DNA of 64,000 bases from Wocania_A sp965224845 (GCA_965224845.1 CBDDAJ010000015.1:682001-746000); one strand, 5' to 3'. Shown: positions 8,619 to 17,301, counted from the first letter of the stretch. Translations and numbers: made by a program. The notes: generated by a model from the letters alone, not told the origin.

Positions 8619-8954
8619 ATGGGTTTAAACGAAAGTCCTATTAGAATTAAGAGTTTCGAATTTGCCTGTGAAATAGTTAAATATTGTGATAAATTAAAAT
8701 CACAAAAAGATTTTGAATTAGCATCTCAATTGCTAAGAAGTGGAACAAGCATTGGAGCTAACACTAGAGAAGCACAGAGAGGAGTTAGTACAAAGGATTT
8801 TAAAAATAAGTTTGGTATTGCATTAAAAGAAGCAGACGAAACCATGTATTGGTTAGAAATTTTAGAAGCAACTGATAGAGAAATACCAAAAGAAATGAAG
8901 AATAAGTGTGAGGAGTTAATAAGAATATTGGTAGCAATTATCAAAAACACATAA
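8619..8954 (+). CDS. four-helix-bundle (S23 / IVS-type) protein
   Basis: 111 aa, all helical, with the family's conserved block LLRSGTSIGANTREAQ and the C-terminal KFGIALKEADETMYWLEIL. This is the family of proteins first found in intervening sequences of bacterial 23S rRNA genes; related four-helix bundles act as accessory proteins (Avd) of diversity-generating retroelements. No biochemical function is established for free-standing copies. It sits between atpA and atpG, a pair normally adjacent in flavobacteria, and heptamer arrays flank it on both sides, so it looks like an inserted cassette. A second, broken member lies at 59399-59756. Confidence 0.9.
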   Translation: MGLNESPIRIKSFEFACEIVKYCDKLKSQKDFELASQLLRSGTSIGANTREAQRGVSTKDFKNKFGIALKEADETMYWLEILEATDREIPKEMKNKCEELIRILVAIIKNT

Positions 8955-8981
8955 CTCAGCACTAATAACTCATAACTTATA
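8954..8981. repeat. heptamer array, right flank of four-helix-bundle cassette
   Basis: Four consecutive 7-nt units: ACTCAGC (8954), ACTAATA (8961), ACTCATA (8968) and ACTTATA (8975). They start at the last base of the stop codon and end two bases before the atpG start. Read on the other strand the units resemble the left array (AGTTAT words), so the cassette has inverted ends. Confidence 0.7.
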
Positions 8982-8983
8982 AA

Positions 8984-9847
8984 ATGGCAAACTTAAAAGA
9001 AATACGTAACAGAATATCATCGGTATCTTCAACGATGCAGATTACCAGTGCCATGAAAATGGTATCGGCTGCAAAGTTAAAGAAAGCACAAGATGCTATA
9101 ACAGCTATGCGTCCTTATGCAGATAAGTTAACTGAGCTTTTGCAAAGCCTAAGTGCAACTTTAGATGCAGATTCTGGAAGTAAATTTTCTACTCAGCGTG
9201 AAGTAAAAAATGTTTTAATAGTTGCAATTACTTCCAATAGAGGACTGTGTGGAGCATTTAACTCTAATATTATTAAACAAACACAAAACTTAATAAGCGA
9301 TGTGTATGCTGATAAAAAAGTTTCTGTTGTCGCTATAGGAAAAAAAGCGAATGATACTTTTGCTAAACAAAATATTGTTATCGCTAATAAAAGTGAGGTT
9401 TTTGATGATTTAACGTTTGATAATGTAGCTGAAATAGCCGAAATGCTAATGGAAAAATTTGTTGCTGGCGAATTCGACAAAATCGAAATCGTTTATAACA
9501 AGTTTAAAAATGCTGCAACTCAAATTGTAATGACTGAACAGTTTTTACCAATTGTTCCTATGGAAGGTGATGCGGATAATAATAATGCAGATTATATTTT
9601 TGAGCCATCAAAAATAGAAATTGTAGAACAGTTAATTCCTAAGTCATTAAAAACACAATTGTTTAAGGGGGTAAGAGACTCTTTTGCTTCTGAGCATGGT
9701 GCACGTATGACAGCAATGCATAAAGCAACAGATAATGCAACAGAATTAAGAGATCAACTTAAGTTAACTTATAACAAAGCACGTCAAGCAGCGATTACTA
9801 ACGAAATCCTAGAGATTGTTGGTGGTGCTGAAGCATTGAACAATTAA
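8984..9847 (+). CDS. atpG: ATP synthase F1 gamma subunit
   Basis: 287 aa. Gamma is the rotating central shaft. The N-terminal helix MANLKEIRNRISSVSSTMQITSAMK and the C-terminal helix ending ITNEILEIVGGAEALNN are the two coiled-coil ends of the shaft, with the Rossmann-like middle (NVLIVAITSNRGLCGAFNSN) between. Length and both ends are intact. It is the last gene of the operon and is followed by a strong terminator; beta and epsilon (atpD, atpC) are not here, as is usual in Bacteroidota. Confidence 0.97.
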   Translation: MANLKEIRNRISSVSSTMQITSAMKMVSAAKLKKAQDAITAMRPYADKLTELLQSLSATLDADSGSKFSTQREVKNVLIVAITSNRGLCGAFNSNIIKQTQNLISDVYADKKVSVVAIGKKANDTFAKQNIVIANKSEVFDDLTFDNVAEIAEMLMEKFVAGEFDKIEIVYNKFKNAATQIVMTEQFLPIVPMEGDADNNNADYIFEPSKIEIVEQLIPKSLKTQLFKGVRDSFASEHGARMTAMHKATDNATELRDQLKLTYNKARQAAITNEILEIVGGAEALNN

Positions 9848-9887
9848 TATTCGTCATGCTGAACTAGTTTAAGCATTATATAATTTA

Positions 9888-9912
9888 AGCCTCACAGCGT
9901 GAGGCTTTTTTT
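9888..9912 (+). terminator. terminator of the atp operon
   Basis: AGCCTCAC (9888-9895), loop AGC, GTGAGGCT (9899-9906) and then a run of T to 9912: a classic intrinsic terminator 40 bp after atpG. Confidence 0.9.
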
Positions 9913-9962
9913 ATGGCATTCATTTTGCAAATAGTATCTTTATAACATTCAATTATAGTGCA

Positions 9963-10457
9963 ATGAAAGTCATTAAAAACATATCAAAGGCATTACTAAT
10001 ACTTTCAGTTATGGTTAGTTTTTCTAAATGTTCAACTACTAAAAAACTCCAAAATTCTGCACCTTTTAAAATTGGACAAGTATACTATCAGTATTGGGTT
10101 GCTGGTGTAAAAGGCGGAGGTTCTGGTGTTAATTTATTTATTCCTATAGCGTCTAACCTCAAAAATATAACATTAGATAGCGTCTATTTTAGAGGAGAAC
10201 GGTCTAAACTTGAAAGCACAGATCAAATACTTTTTGTTGGTCGTTTTCAAACGACTACAAATCAAAATAAAGATATCATTATGAGTAGTGACCCTTATGC
10301 AGAATATGGTAATAAGGTGCCCGAACGACCTAAAAAAGCCCCTTTCAAGATAAAAGATAGCGAGTGTGTTGTTAGTTATAAACAAGGGAATACACTTAAA
10401 TACTATAAAATTTCAAATATTATTAAAAAAGATCCTGAGTATAAACCAGGGACTTAA
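9963..10457 (+). CDS. predicted lipoprotein of unknown function
   Basis: 164 aa with a signal peptide ending in lipobox SFSKC (Cys23), so it is probably anchored to a membrane. The mature part is beta-rich with a glycine-rich patch (GVKGGGSGVNLF) near residue 50 and a Pro/Lys stretch PERPKKAPFKIKDSE. I recognise no catalytic motif. It stands alone between the atp terminator and the flippase gene on the same strand. The exported lipoprotein call is firm; no function is assigned. Confidence 0.75.
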   Translation: MKVIKNISKALLILSVMVSFSKCSTTKKLQNSAPFKIGQVYYQYWVAGVKGGGSGVNLFIPIASNLKNITLDSVYFRGERSKLESTDQILFVGRFQTTTNQNKDIIMSSDPYAEYGNKVPERPKKAPFKIKDSECVVSYKQGNTLKYYKISNIIKKDPEYKPGT

Positions 10458-10530
10458 CCTAACAAGCAATAACTTATCCTTGGTTTACGTTAGCTAAAAA
10501 CGTATTTTTAGCCATATAAACAACCTATAA

Positions 10531-11991
10531 TTGAGCGCACTCAAATCCCTTTTTAAGCAAACATTTATTTACGGATTAGCTACTGTACTTCCCAGAATGT
10601 TAAGTTTTTTGCTGGTAAGATTACATACCGATGAAAATGTATTAAAATCGGTGGCAGATTATGGCGATGTGTCCTTAATATTTTCTTATTTCGTTTTATT
10701 CAATGTTGTTTTAGCCTATGGTATGGAAACGGCATTTTTTAGGTTTTTTAATAAAGAGGACGATAAGTCGAAAGTAATTGGAACTTCTGCGATTTCCTTA
10801 ATAATAACATCATTGGCCTTCTTTGTTTTAGCCATAATTTTTCAAAACCATATTGCAAACGTTATCGATATTAAAGTAGAATATGTTCATTTAGTTATTT
10901 GGATTTTATTATTAGATGCATTAGTTATTATACCATTTGCATGGTTAAGAGCAAATGCAAAACCTGTGAAGTATGCGCTTATTAAAATACTAAATGTTAG
11001 TATAAACCTGGGATTAAACCTGTTTTTACTTTTATGGCTAAAAGATTTAGCAACAGAGTCCCCGGTATTGGATACGATTTATAAACCGCATTACGAAGTC
11101 AATTATATATTTATTGCTAATTTGGTAGCTAGTGCGGTAACATTACTTTTAATGTTTCCATTTTATTTTAAGATAAAGTATCGCTTCAACACATCGCTTT
11201 GGAAACAAATGATGCGTTATGCTTTTCCTGTTTTAATAGCAGGAATTGCATTTTCTATAAACGAAACTTTTGATAGAATACTATTAGATAAACTGTTACC
11301 GGAAAAGATTGCTAAAACAGAAATTGGCATGTACTCTGCTTGTTATAAGTTAGCACTATTCATGACCCTGTTTGCAACAGCTTACCGTTTAGGGATAGAG
11401 CCTTTCTTTTTTAGCCATGCTAAAACAGAGAACCCTCAAAAAAACTATGCAAAGATTTTAGAGTATTTTGTCATTTTTGGTTCAATAATTTTATTGGCAG
11501 TAATTGTTTTTGCAGATATTTTAAAAGTTATTTTTATTGGAGATGAAGCCTACTGGCAAGCTATGTGGATTGTGCCAATTATTTTGTTGGCCAATTTCTG
11601 TTTAGGTATTTATCACAACCTATCTGTTTGGTATAAGATCACAGATAAAACAAAATTTGGAGCTTATATATCTGTTTTTGGCGCTATTTTAACGCTAGTT
11701 TTAAATTTTTGGCTTATTCCTGTAATGAGTTATAAAGGCTCTGCTATTGCCACATTAATGGCTTATGCGAGTATGATGCTAGCTTCGTATTATTTTGGAA
11801 GAAAGTATTATCCCATTCCATATAATTTAAAAAAAATCGGATTATATTTAATTCTATCTATAGGTTTGTCAAGCATATCATTCTATCAATTTAGAGCCAA
11901 TTATATTGTTGGAATATCTATGTTAATTGTATTTTTGGCAATAATATATCTATCAGAAAAAAATCAAATAAAACAATTATTAAAACGATAG
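10531..11991 (+). CDS. polysaccharide/lipid flippase of the MOP (MATE/Wzx) superfamily
   Basis: 486 aa with about 14 membrane helices and the typical opening LKSLFKQTFIYGLATVLPRM seen in Wzx-like exporters of Bacteroidota. These proteins move undecaprenyl- or lipid-linked sugars across the inner membrane. The start is a TTG at 10531, chosen because it gives the family's usual N-terminus and no ATG lies close upstream in frame. The next genes (dUTPase, sugar nucleotidyltransferase, TPR, EnvC-like) lie on the same strand and suggest an envelope-related transcription unit. The substrate is unknown. Confidence 0.85.
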   Translation: MSALKSLFKQTFIYGLATVLPRMLSFLLVRLHTDENVLKSVADYGDVSLIFSYFVLFNVVLAYGMETAFFRFFNKEDDKSKVIGTSAISLIITSLAFFVLAIIFQNHIANVIDIKVEYVHLVIWILLLDALVIIPFAWLRANAKPVKYALIKILNVSINLGLNLFLLLWLKDLATESPVLDTIYKPHYEVNYIFIANLVASAVTLLLMFPFYFKIKYRFNTSLWKQMMRYAFPVLIAGIAFSINETFDRILLDKLLPEKIAKTEIGMYSACYKLALFMTLFATAYRLGIEPFFFSHAKTENPQKNYAKILEYFVIFGSIILLAVIVFADILKVIFIGDEAYWQAMWIVPIILLANFCLGIYHNLSVWYKITDKTKFGAYISVFGAILTLVLNFWLIPVMSYKGSAIATLMAYASMMLASYYFGRKYYPIPYNLKKIGLYLILSIGLSSISFYQFRANYIVGISMLIVFLAIIYLSEKNQIKQLLKR

Positions 11992-12089
11992 GAATTTAAC
12001 CTTTCGAGTGCAGGCGAGAGGTTTTTGTATAAGGTGTTTATCAAATAGGTATCAACTGTGCTTGAACAGACAAACAAAAAAAGGATAAA

Positions 12090-12518
12090 ATGCAAATTAA
12101 AATAATAAATAAATCTAATCATGATTTGCCACATTACGAAACCATGGCCTCGGCTGGAATGGATTTACGTGCTAATATATCAGAACCAAGAACATTAAAG
12201 CCATTAGAGCGAAGCATTGTAGGAACAGGGTTGTTTATAGAATTACCAATTGGTTACGAAGCACAAGTACGCCCGCGTAGTGGGTTAGCAGCTAAAAAAG
12301 GAATTACCGTTTTAAATGCACCAGGTACTATAGATGCCGATTATAGAGGCGAGATAGGCGTGATTCTTGTAAATTTATCAAACGAAGATTTTGTTATTAA
12401 TAACGGTGAGCGTATTGCACAATTAGTAATTGCAAAGCACGACCGTGCCGAATGGATAGAAGTAGAAACACTATCTGAAACCTCACGAGGAGCAGGTGGT
12501 TTTGGAAGTACAGAGTAA
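12090..12518 (+). CDS. dut: deoxyuridine 5'-triphosphate nucleotidohydrolase (dUTPase)
   Basis: 142 aa, the normal size of the trimeric dUTPase. It hydrolyses dUTP to dUMP and pyrophosphate, keeping uracil out of DNA and feeding thymidylate synthesis. The five family motifs are all visible: AGMDLRAN (I), PRSGLAAKKG (II), NAPGTIDADYRGEI (III), GERIAQLVI (IV) and the flexible C-terminal RGAGGFGSTE (V). Spacing to the flippase is about 100 bp, and a GNRA-loop palindrome follows the stop codon. Confidence 0.97.
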   Translation: MQIKIINKSNHDLPHYETMASAGMDLRANISEPRTLKPLERSIVGTGLFIELPIGYEAQVRPRSGLAAKKGITVLNAPGTIDADYRGEIGVILVNLSNEDFVINNGERIAQLVIAKHDRAEWIEVETLSETSRGAGGFGSTE

Positions 12519-12524
12519 AATAAG

Positions 12525-12542
12525 TTCCTGCGAAAGCAGGAA
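12525..12542. repeat. REP-like hairpin (TTCCTGC-GAAA-GCAGGAA)
   Basis: A perfect 7-bp stem closed by a GAAA tetraloop lies just after dut and 42 bp before the GIY-YIG reading frame. This CTGCGAAAGCAG type of palindrome recurs across many bacterial genomes, often beside small GIY-YIG genes (from memory). A degenerate relative, ATTCTC..GGGAAT, is at 29691-29710. Confidence 0.6.
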
Positions 12543-12584
12543 TCTCTAAGTTGATAAGCTATAAGTATTTGGTATGTCTATATC

Positions 12585-12875
12585 ATGACAAATAAACCTA
12601 ACGGTATTTTATATATTGGAGTAACAGATAATATTAAAGAAAGAGTAAAAGAGCATAAATTAAAAGCATACCCTAATACAGCAAAGTACAATTGCAATAA
12701 ATTGATTTATTTCGAAGAGTTTGAAAATGGACATAATGCTATTATTAGAGAAAAACAGTTTAAAAAATGGAAAAGAGGCTGGAAGATTGAGTTAATAGAA
12801 GAAATGAATCCAAGTTGGATGGATTTGAGTATAAATTGGCTAAACAAAAAACGAATAAACATTTTAAAAAAATGA
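12585..12875 (+). CDS. GIY-YIG domain endonuclease-like protein, start codon uncertain
   Basis: 96 aa from the first ATG. GIY-YIG proteins cut DNA; small single-domain members are often associated with intergenic repeats. The YIG half (ILYIGVT), the catalytic-type arginine in ERVKEHK, and KYNCNKLIYFEEF with REKQFKKWKR are present. The first strand of the fold, WYVYI, lies upstream of the ATG in the same frame (12570-12584) and is preceded only by ATT (12567), with a stop at 12555. Either an unusual ATT start is used, the original ATG has mutated, or the protein is truncated by one strand. Its stop overlaps the ATG of the next gene. Confidence 0.75.
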   Translation: MTNKPNGILYIGVTDNIKERVKEHKLKAYPNTAKYNCNKLIYFEEFENGHNAIIREKQFKKWKRGWKIELIEEMNPSWMDLSINWLNKKRINILKK

Positions 12876-13891
12876 AAATAATAGTCCCAATGGCAGGCCG
12901 AGGCTCTCGATTACGCCCACATAGTTTAACCGTACCAAAACCATTAATTCCGGTAGCCGGACAACCTATTGTTCATCGTTTAGTAAAGGATATTGCAAAG
13001 GTTTTAAAACAACCTATTGAAGAAATTGCTTTTGTTTTAGGCGATCCTGCATGGTTTGGAGACGACGTGGTTAATAGTTTAAAAGACCTGGCAGAAAGTT
13101 TAGGAGCCAAAGCCTCTATTTATCGTCAGGATTTACCTTTAGGAACAGGTCATGCTATTATGTGTGCCAAACCATCGCTTTCTGGTTCTGCAGTGATTGC
13201 TTATGCCGATACATTAATTAGAGCAGAATTTGATTTAGATGCTAAAGCCGATGCTGTTATTTGGACCAAACAAGTTGAAAACCCAGAAGCTTACGGTGTA
13301 GTAAAACTTAATGAGAATGAAGAGATTATTGAACTCGTTGAAAAACCAGAAAGTTTTATAAGTGATCAAGCTGTTATTGGTATTTATTATTTTAAGAATG
13401 TTGCCGTTTTAAAAGATAAACTACAAGAGATTTTAGATGAAAACGTGACCAATGGAGGCGAATATCAAATTAATGATGGGATTAAGCGAATGATGGCAGA
13501 TGGGAAAGTATTTAAAACAGGAACAGTTGATGAATGGATGGACTGTGGAAATAAACCAATAACCATCGAAACCAATCAACGTATGTTAGGGTTTTTAAAA
13601 GCTGATGGCGATGAGCAATTAGTGTCGTCTTCAGTTAAATTAGAAAACTCAAATATTATTGAACCGTGTTTTATAGGAGACAATGTCGTGCTTAAAAATA
13701 CAACTGTTGGGCCATTTGTTTCTATAGGAAATAATAGCGTTATTGAAAATGCAACCGTTAAAAATAGCTTAATTCAAACCCATACAACCGTTAAAAATGC
13801 TAATTTAGACGAAGCGATGATTGGTAATCATGTAAAATATGATGGTAATTTTACCAGCATTAGTATTGGCGATTATTCTGTTTTGGAATAA
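12872..13891 (+). CDS. sugar-phosphate nucleotidyltransferase
   Basis: 339 aa from ATG 12872, which overlaps the GIY-YIG stop (ATGA). The N-terminal two thirds is an NTP-transferase fold: MAGRGSRLRPHSLTVPKPLIP is the nucleotide-binding loop with the catalytic Arg and Lys, and YADTLI supplies the metal-binding Asp. From about residue 255 the sequence turns into hexapeptide-like repeats (NIIEPCFIGDNVVLKNTTVG, SIGNNSVIENATVK) of a left-handed beta-helix. The pattern is that of GlmU/RfbA/GCD1-type enzymes making an NDP-sugar; the exact sugar cannot be read from the sequence. In flavobacteria this gene commonly precedes the TPR gene found next here. Confidence 0.88.
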   Translation: MKIIVPMAGRGSRLRPHSLTVPKPLIPVAGQPIVHRLVKDIAKVLKQPIEEIAFVLGDPAWFGDDVVNSLKDLAESLGAKASIYRQDLPLGTGHAIMCAKPSLSGSAVIAYADTLIRAEFDLDAKADAVIWTKQVENPEAYGVVKLNENEEIIELVEKPESFISDQAVIGIYYFKNVAVLKDKLQEILDENVTNGGEYQINDGIKRMMADGKVFKTGTVDEWMDCGNKPITIETNQRMLGFLKADGDEQLVSSSVKLENSNIIEPCFIGDNVVLKNTTVGPFVSIGNNSVIENATVKNSLIQTHTTVKNANLDEAMIGNHVKYDGNFTSISIGDYSVLE

Positions 13892-13942
13892 CTTTTGAAA
13901 ACTACTTGTTGTGTTAAAGCTTAGCGAGACATCACATTGTTT

Positions 13943-15304
13943 ATGAAACAAAATGTATACATACTCATTTTCTTTATCGGATGGTTGATCTGTCCGCAGA
14001 TAAATCATGCCCAGGTAGATTTCAATAAAAAACCAGACGACGATTTAGGAAATGTAGATGATAAATTCCAAGAACTTTTTTATGAAGCCCTAAAGCAAAA
14101 GGGCATTGAAAATTACGATCGTTCGGTCGAAGCCCTTTTAAAATGTATAGAAATAGATGACTCTGCCCCTGTTTTATATTTTGAGCTTGGTAAAAACTAT
14201 AATAAGCTTAAAAATTTTGGAGAAGCCGAAGATGCCCTTAAAAAAGCCATAAAAATTGAACCTGATAACGAATGGTTTTTAGATGAATTATATGGCTTTT
14301 ATGTACAGCAGAATGACTTTGATAAGGCTATAAAAGCAGTAAAACAATTAGTAAAATACCACCCAGATTATAAAGAAGATTTAGCCTCACTTTATGTTAG
14401 AACTAAAAAGTACAATGATGCTCTAAAAATTTTAGACGAATTAGATTTGGAGTTTGGAATATCTGTAGCAAGAGATATGCTTCGCAATCAGGTTTATAAA
14501 GCTACAGGACGAAAAAAAGACCAAATTAAAAACCTGAAAGAGCGCGTTGAGAATAATCCTGATAAAGAATCGAATTATTTAGCACTCATCTTCCGCTACA
14601 GCGAAAATAACGAAAAGGATAAAGCTTTTGAAACCGCCAAAGAATTACTTAAAATAAACCCAAACTCTCAAATGGTTCACCTGGCTTTATATAAGTTTTA
14701 TTTAGATGATAACAATACAGAGCAAGCTATAGAGTCAATGAAAATAGTTATAAAAAGTGGCCAAATAAAACCAGAGGCGAAGCTTAAAGTCCTGTCAGAT
14801 TTTGTGAGCTTTGTTCGTTCTAACCCAAAATATGAATCCGATTTAGTTGAGGTTACTGCTTTGGTTGGTGATAGTAATAATGGCAAAACTTTGGTTGAAT
14901 TAGCGCAGTATTATTTAAAGAAGAATGACAAGGAAAAAGCTTTAAAATATTACGAGGAAGCTCTGACTTTAGAAGGCGATAACTTTCATATTTTACGCAA
15001 TGTACTATTGCTTTATATAGATTTGAAACAATTTGATTTAGCCTCAGAAAAAAGTAATAAAGCCTTAGAAAAATACCCGTCTCAACCTATATTTTATTTA
15101 ATAAATGGAGTGGCTCTAAACGGGTTGGATCAACCTAAAAAAGCAGCCGAAGTTTTAGAATCGGGCTTAGATTATATTATAGACGACACAAAAATGGAAG
15201 CAGATTTCTATAGTCAATTAAGTAAGGCATATACATTGTTAAACAATACAGCTAAGGCAAAGACGTTTAGTGATAAGGCAAAACTATTAGAAACTTCAAA
15301 TTAA
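13943..15304 (+). CDS. secreted/periplasmic TPR protein
   Basis: 453 aa from ATG 13943; a TTG two codons earlier is less likely. A signal peptide (ILIFFIGWLICPQINHAQ) leads into a protein made almost wholly of tetratricopeptide repeats, for example YFELGKNYNKLKNFGEAEDA, YFYVQQ-type pairs and LAQYYLKKNDKEKALKYYEE. TPR arrays bind protein partners. It is directly followed, with no gap, by a lipoprotein and an EnvC-like factor, so a shared role in envelope assembly or cell division is inferred from context only. Confidence 0.85.
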   Translation: MKQNVYILIFFIGWLICPQINHAQVDFNKKPDDDLGNVDDKFQELFYEALKQKGIENYDRSVEALLKCIEIDDSAPVLYFELGKNYNKLKNFGEAEDALKKAIKIEPDNEWFLDELYGFYVQQNDFDKAIKAVKQLVKYHPDYKEDLASLYVRTKKYNDALKILDELDLEFGISVARDMLRNQVYKATGRKKDQIKNLKERVENNPDKESNYLALIFRYSENNEKDKAFETAKELLKINPNSQMVHLALYKFYLDDNNTEQAIESMKIVIKSGQIKPEAKLKVLSDFVSFVRSNPKYESDLVEVTALVGDSNNGKTLVELAQYYLKKNDKEKALKYYEEALTLEGDNFHILRNVLLLYIDLKQFDLASEKSNKALEKYPSQPIFYLINGVALNGLDQPKKAAEVLESGLDYIIDDTKMEADFYSQLSKAYTLLNNTAKAKTFSDKAKLLETSN

Positions 15305-16072
15305 ATGAACAAACTTACTTATATCATTTTTACACTTGCTGCATGGTTTGTGTTTAGTTGTAAATCGAGTAAAACCATAAGTACAGGTGAAGCGGATTAT
15401 AACTTATCTACAAGACAGTTAATAAAGGAAAATGCAAAACAAGCGGCACATTTTAAAACACTGCAAGCCAAACTTAAAATAACATATTATCAAAATGAAA
15501 AAGAACAAACACATTCGGTTTCATTTCGAGCAAAAAAAGATGAAATTTTATGGATTAGTGCAACCTTTTCTATTATTAGAGCCAAAGTAACGCCAGAAAA
15601 AGTTAGCTTTTATAATAAGTTAGACAACACCTATTTTGAGGGAGATTATAAGTATTTAAGTGAGCTGTTAGGTACAACTTTAGATTTTCAGAAAGTTCAA
15701 AACTTACTATTAGGCGAAACATTATATAATTTAAAGGATGATACCTATAAATCGCGTGTTGATGATTATATTTATGTACTTGAACCTAAAAAACAACGCG
15801 ATTTATTTGAAGTTTTCTTTTTGCTAGACCCATCGCATTTTAAAGTAAAATCACAGCAAATTTCTCAGCCAAAAGAATTCAGACATTTGCAAATTGATTA
15901 TTTAACGTATCAAGAGGTACATGGTCAAACCCTACCTCAGCATATAAAAATTAATGCTGTTGAAGCTAATGAAGAAACCATAATAAAGTTAGAATTTAAA
16001 AATGTAGCATTAAACGAAGCGTTGCGTTTTCCGTTTAAAATACCGTCAGGGTTTAAAGAAATTAAATTATAA
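15305..16072 (+). CDS. DUF4292-like lipoprotein
   Basis: 255 aa, starting at the base after the previous stop. Lipobox FVFSC gives Cys19. The mature protein is a beta-rich fold with repeated short strands (LQAKLKITYYQNEKEQ, DEILWISATFSIIRAKVTPE, VSFYNKLDNTYFEGDYKYL), resembling the LolB/LolA-like half-barrel of the DUF4292 family of Bacteroidota; that assignment comes from memory of the pattern. It lies between the TPR gene and the EnvC-like gene with gaps of 0 and 2 bp, so the three are very likely co-translated. Confidence 0.75.
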   Translation: MNKLTYIIFTLAAWFVFSCKSSKTISTGEADYNLSTRQLIKENAKQAAHFKTLQAKLKITYYQNEKEQTHSVSFRAKKDEILWISATFSIIRAKVTPEKVSFYNKLDNTYFEGDYKYLSELLGTTLDFQKVQNLLLGETLYNLKDDTYKSRVDDYIYVLEPKKQRDLFEVFFLLDPSHFKVKSQQISQPKEFRHLQIDYLTYQEVHGQTLPQHIKINAVEANEETIIKLEFKNVALNEALRFPFKIPSGFKEIKL

Positions 16073-16074
16073 CA

Positions 16075-17301
16075 TTGAATAAAGCATCTACATATAACTA
16101 TTCAATATTGCTCCTGGTTTGCTTGTTTTGCACTCTAGGGTTTACTCAAAATAACAAGCAAAAAGAGTTAGAAACACGCCGACAGGAATTGCGTCGGGAA
16201 ATTAGAAAAATTAACGAGCTACGTTTAGAAAATAAATCGAAAGAAAAATCGCAATTATCATTAATAGAAGATTTTAATTATAAAATTAATGTGCTAAATA
16301 ATTTAATTAAGGTTACTAATCAACAAGCAAACTTAATTACCAGAGCAATTAATTCGAATCAAAAGAAAATAAGTAAGCTTAGAGACGAATTAAAGCAATT
16401 AAAAGAAGATTATGCAGCAATGATCGTTAAATCGTATAAAAGTAAAAACCAACAGAGCAGGATTATGTTTTTATTGTCTTCTGAAGATTTTAAGCAAGCT
16501 TATAAACGATTACAATACATTAAACAATATAGCGATCACCAAAGGCAACAAGGCGAAACCATAAAAGCAAAAACTTTAGAATTACAGGATATTAACACTA
16601 ATTTATTAAAACAAAAAGAAGAGAAACAAAAACTAATTGCTGAGAATAAAGTAACTCAAAAGGCATTAGAAAGTGAGCGAAAACAGCATGAAGTTTTAAT
16701 GAAATCTATTAAAAGGAATATTAATCTTTATACGTCTCAAATTAATAAAAGGCAGCGTGAAGCTAATAGAATTGATGCCGAGATAAACAAAATTATAAAA
16801 GCTGCTATTGCCAAGTCAAATAAAAAGGCAGGGAAATCTTCAAGTTCTAAAACATTTGCATTAACACCAGCAGGTAGGGCTTTAGCTAAGGATTTTGAAT
16901 CGAATAAAGGAAAATTAGACTGGCCTGTTGAAAAAGGTATTGTAAAAGTGCGATATGGTACCCAACCTCACCCAATTAATAGATCGCTAACTATTAAAAG
17001 TAATGGTGTAAGAATTGCAACTGAAAAGAAAGCTAAGGCAAGAGCAGTTTTTAATGGAGAAGTTACAGCAGTTATTAAAATAAGAAATGCGAATACGGTT
17101 GTTATGGTACAACATGGCAACTATTTTACAGCGTATAAAAACTTAGATAACGTTTATGTAAAAAAGGGAGATAAAGTAAAAACCAGACAAGAAATTGGAG
17201 AAATATTTACCAACCCTTCTAACGGAGATACTATTTTAAGTTTTAGTATTTTTAAAGAAAGCCGCACTCAAAATCCAGCGTCTTGGATTTACAAAATGTG
17301 A
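16075..17301 (+). CDS. EnvC-like murein hydrolase activator (degenerate LytM/M23 domain)
   Basis: 408 aa from a TTG start two bases after the previous gene; the start gives a clean signal peptide (ILLLVCLFCTLGFTQ). Residues 25-250 form a long coiled coil rich in K, E, Q and R. The C-terminal LytM/M23 domain starts near residue 280 (KLDWPVEKGIVKVRYG). The zinc ligands are gone: the HxGxD motif reads SNGVRI (Ser309, Arg313) and the HxHFE motif reads ILSFSI (Ser389). That matches EnvC and NlpD, which do not cut peptidoglycan but switch on amidases at the division site. A catalytic role is therefore unlikely. Confidence 0.88.
   Translation: MNKASTYNYSILLLVCLFCTLGFTQNNKQKELETRRQELRREIRKINELRLENKSKEKSQLSLIEDFNYKINVLNNLIKVTNQQANLITRAINSNQKKISKLRDELKQLKEDYAAMIVKSYKSKNQQSRIMFLLSSEDFKQAYKRLQYIKQYSDHQRQQGETIKAKTLELQDINTNLLKQKEEKQKLIAENKVTQKALESERKQHEVLMKSIKRNINLYTSQINKRQREANRIDAEINKIIKAAIAKSNKKAGKSSSSKTFALTPAGRALAKDFESNKGKLDWPVEKGIVKVRYGTQPHPINRSLTIKSNGVRIATEKKAKARAVFNGEVTAVIKIRNANTVVMVQHGNYFTAYKNLDNVYVKKGDKVKTRQEIGEIFTNPSNGDTILSFSIFKESRTQNPASWIYKM

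Noticed and set aside
10493..10512. GCTAAAAA-CGTA-TTTTTAGC hairpin before the flippase gene
   Set aside because: The stem is A/T only apart from its ends and has no T-run; too weak to call a terminator or regulator.
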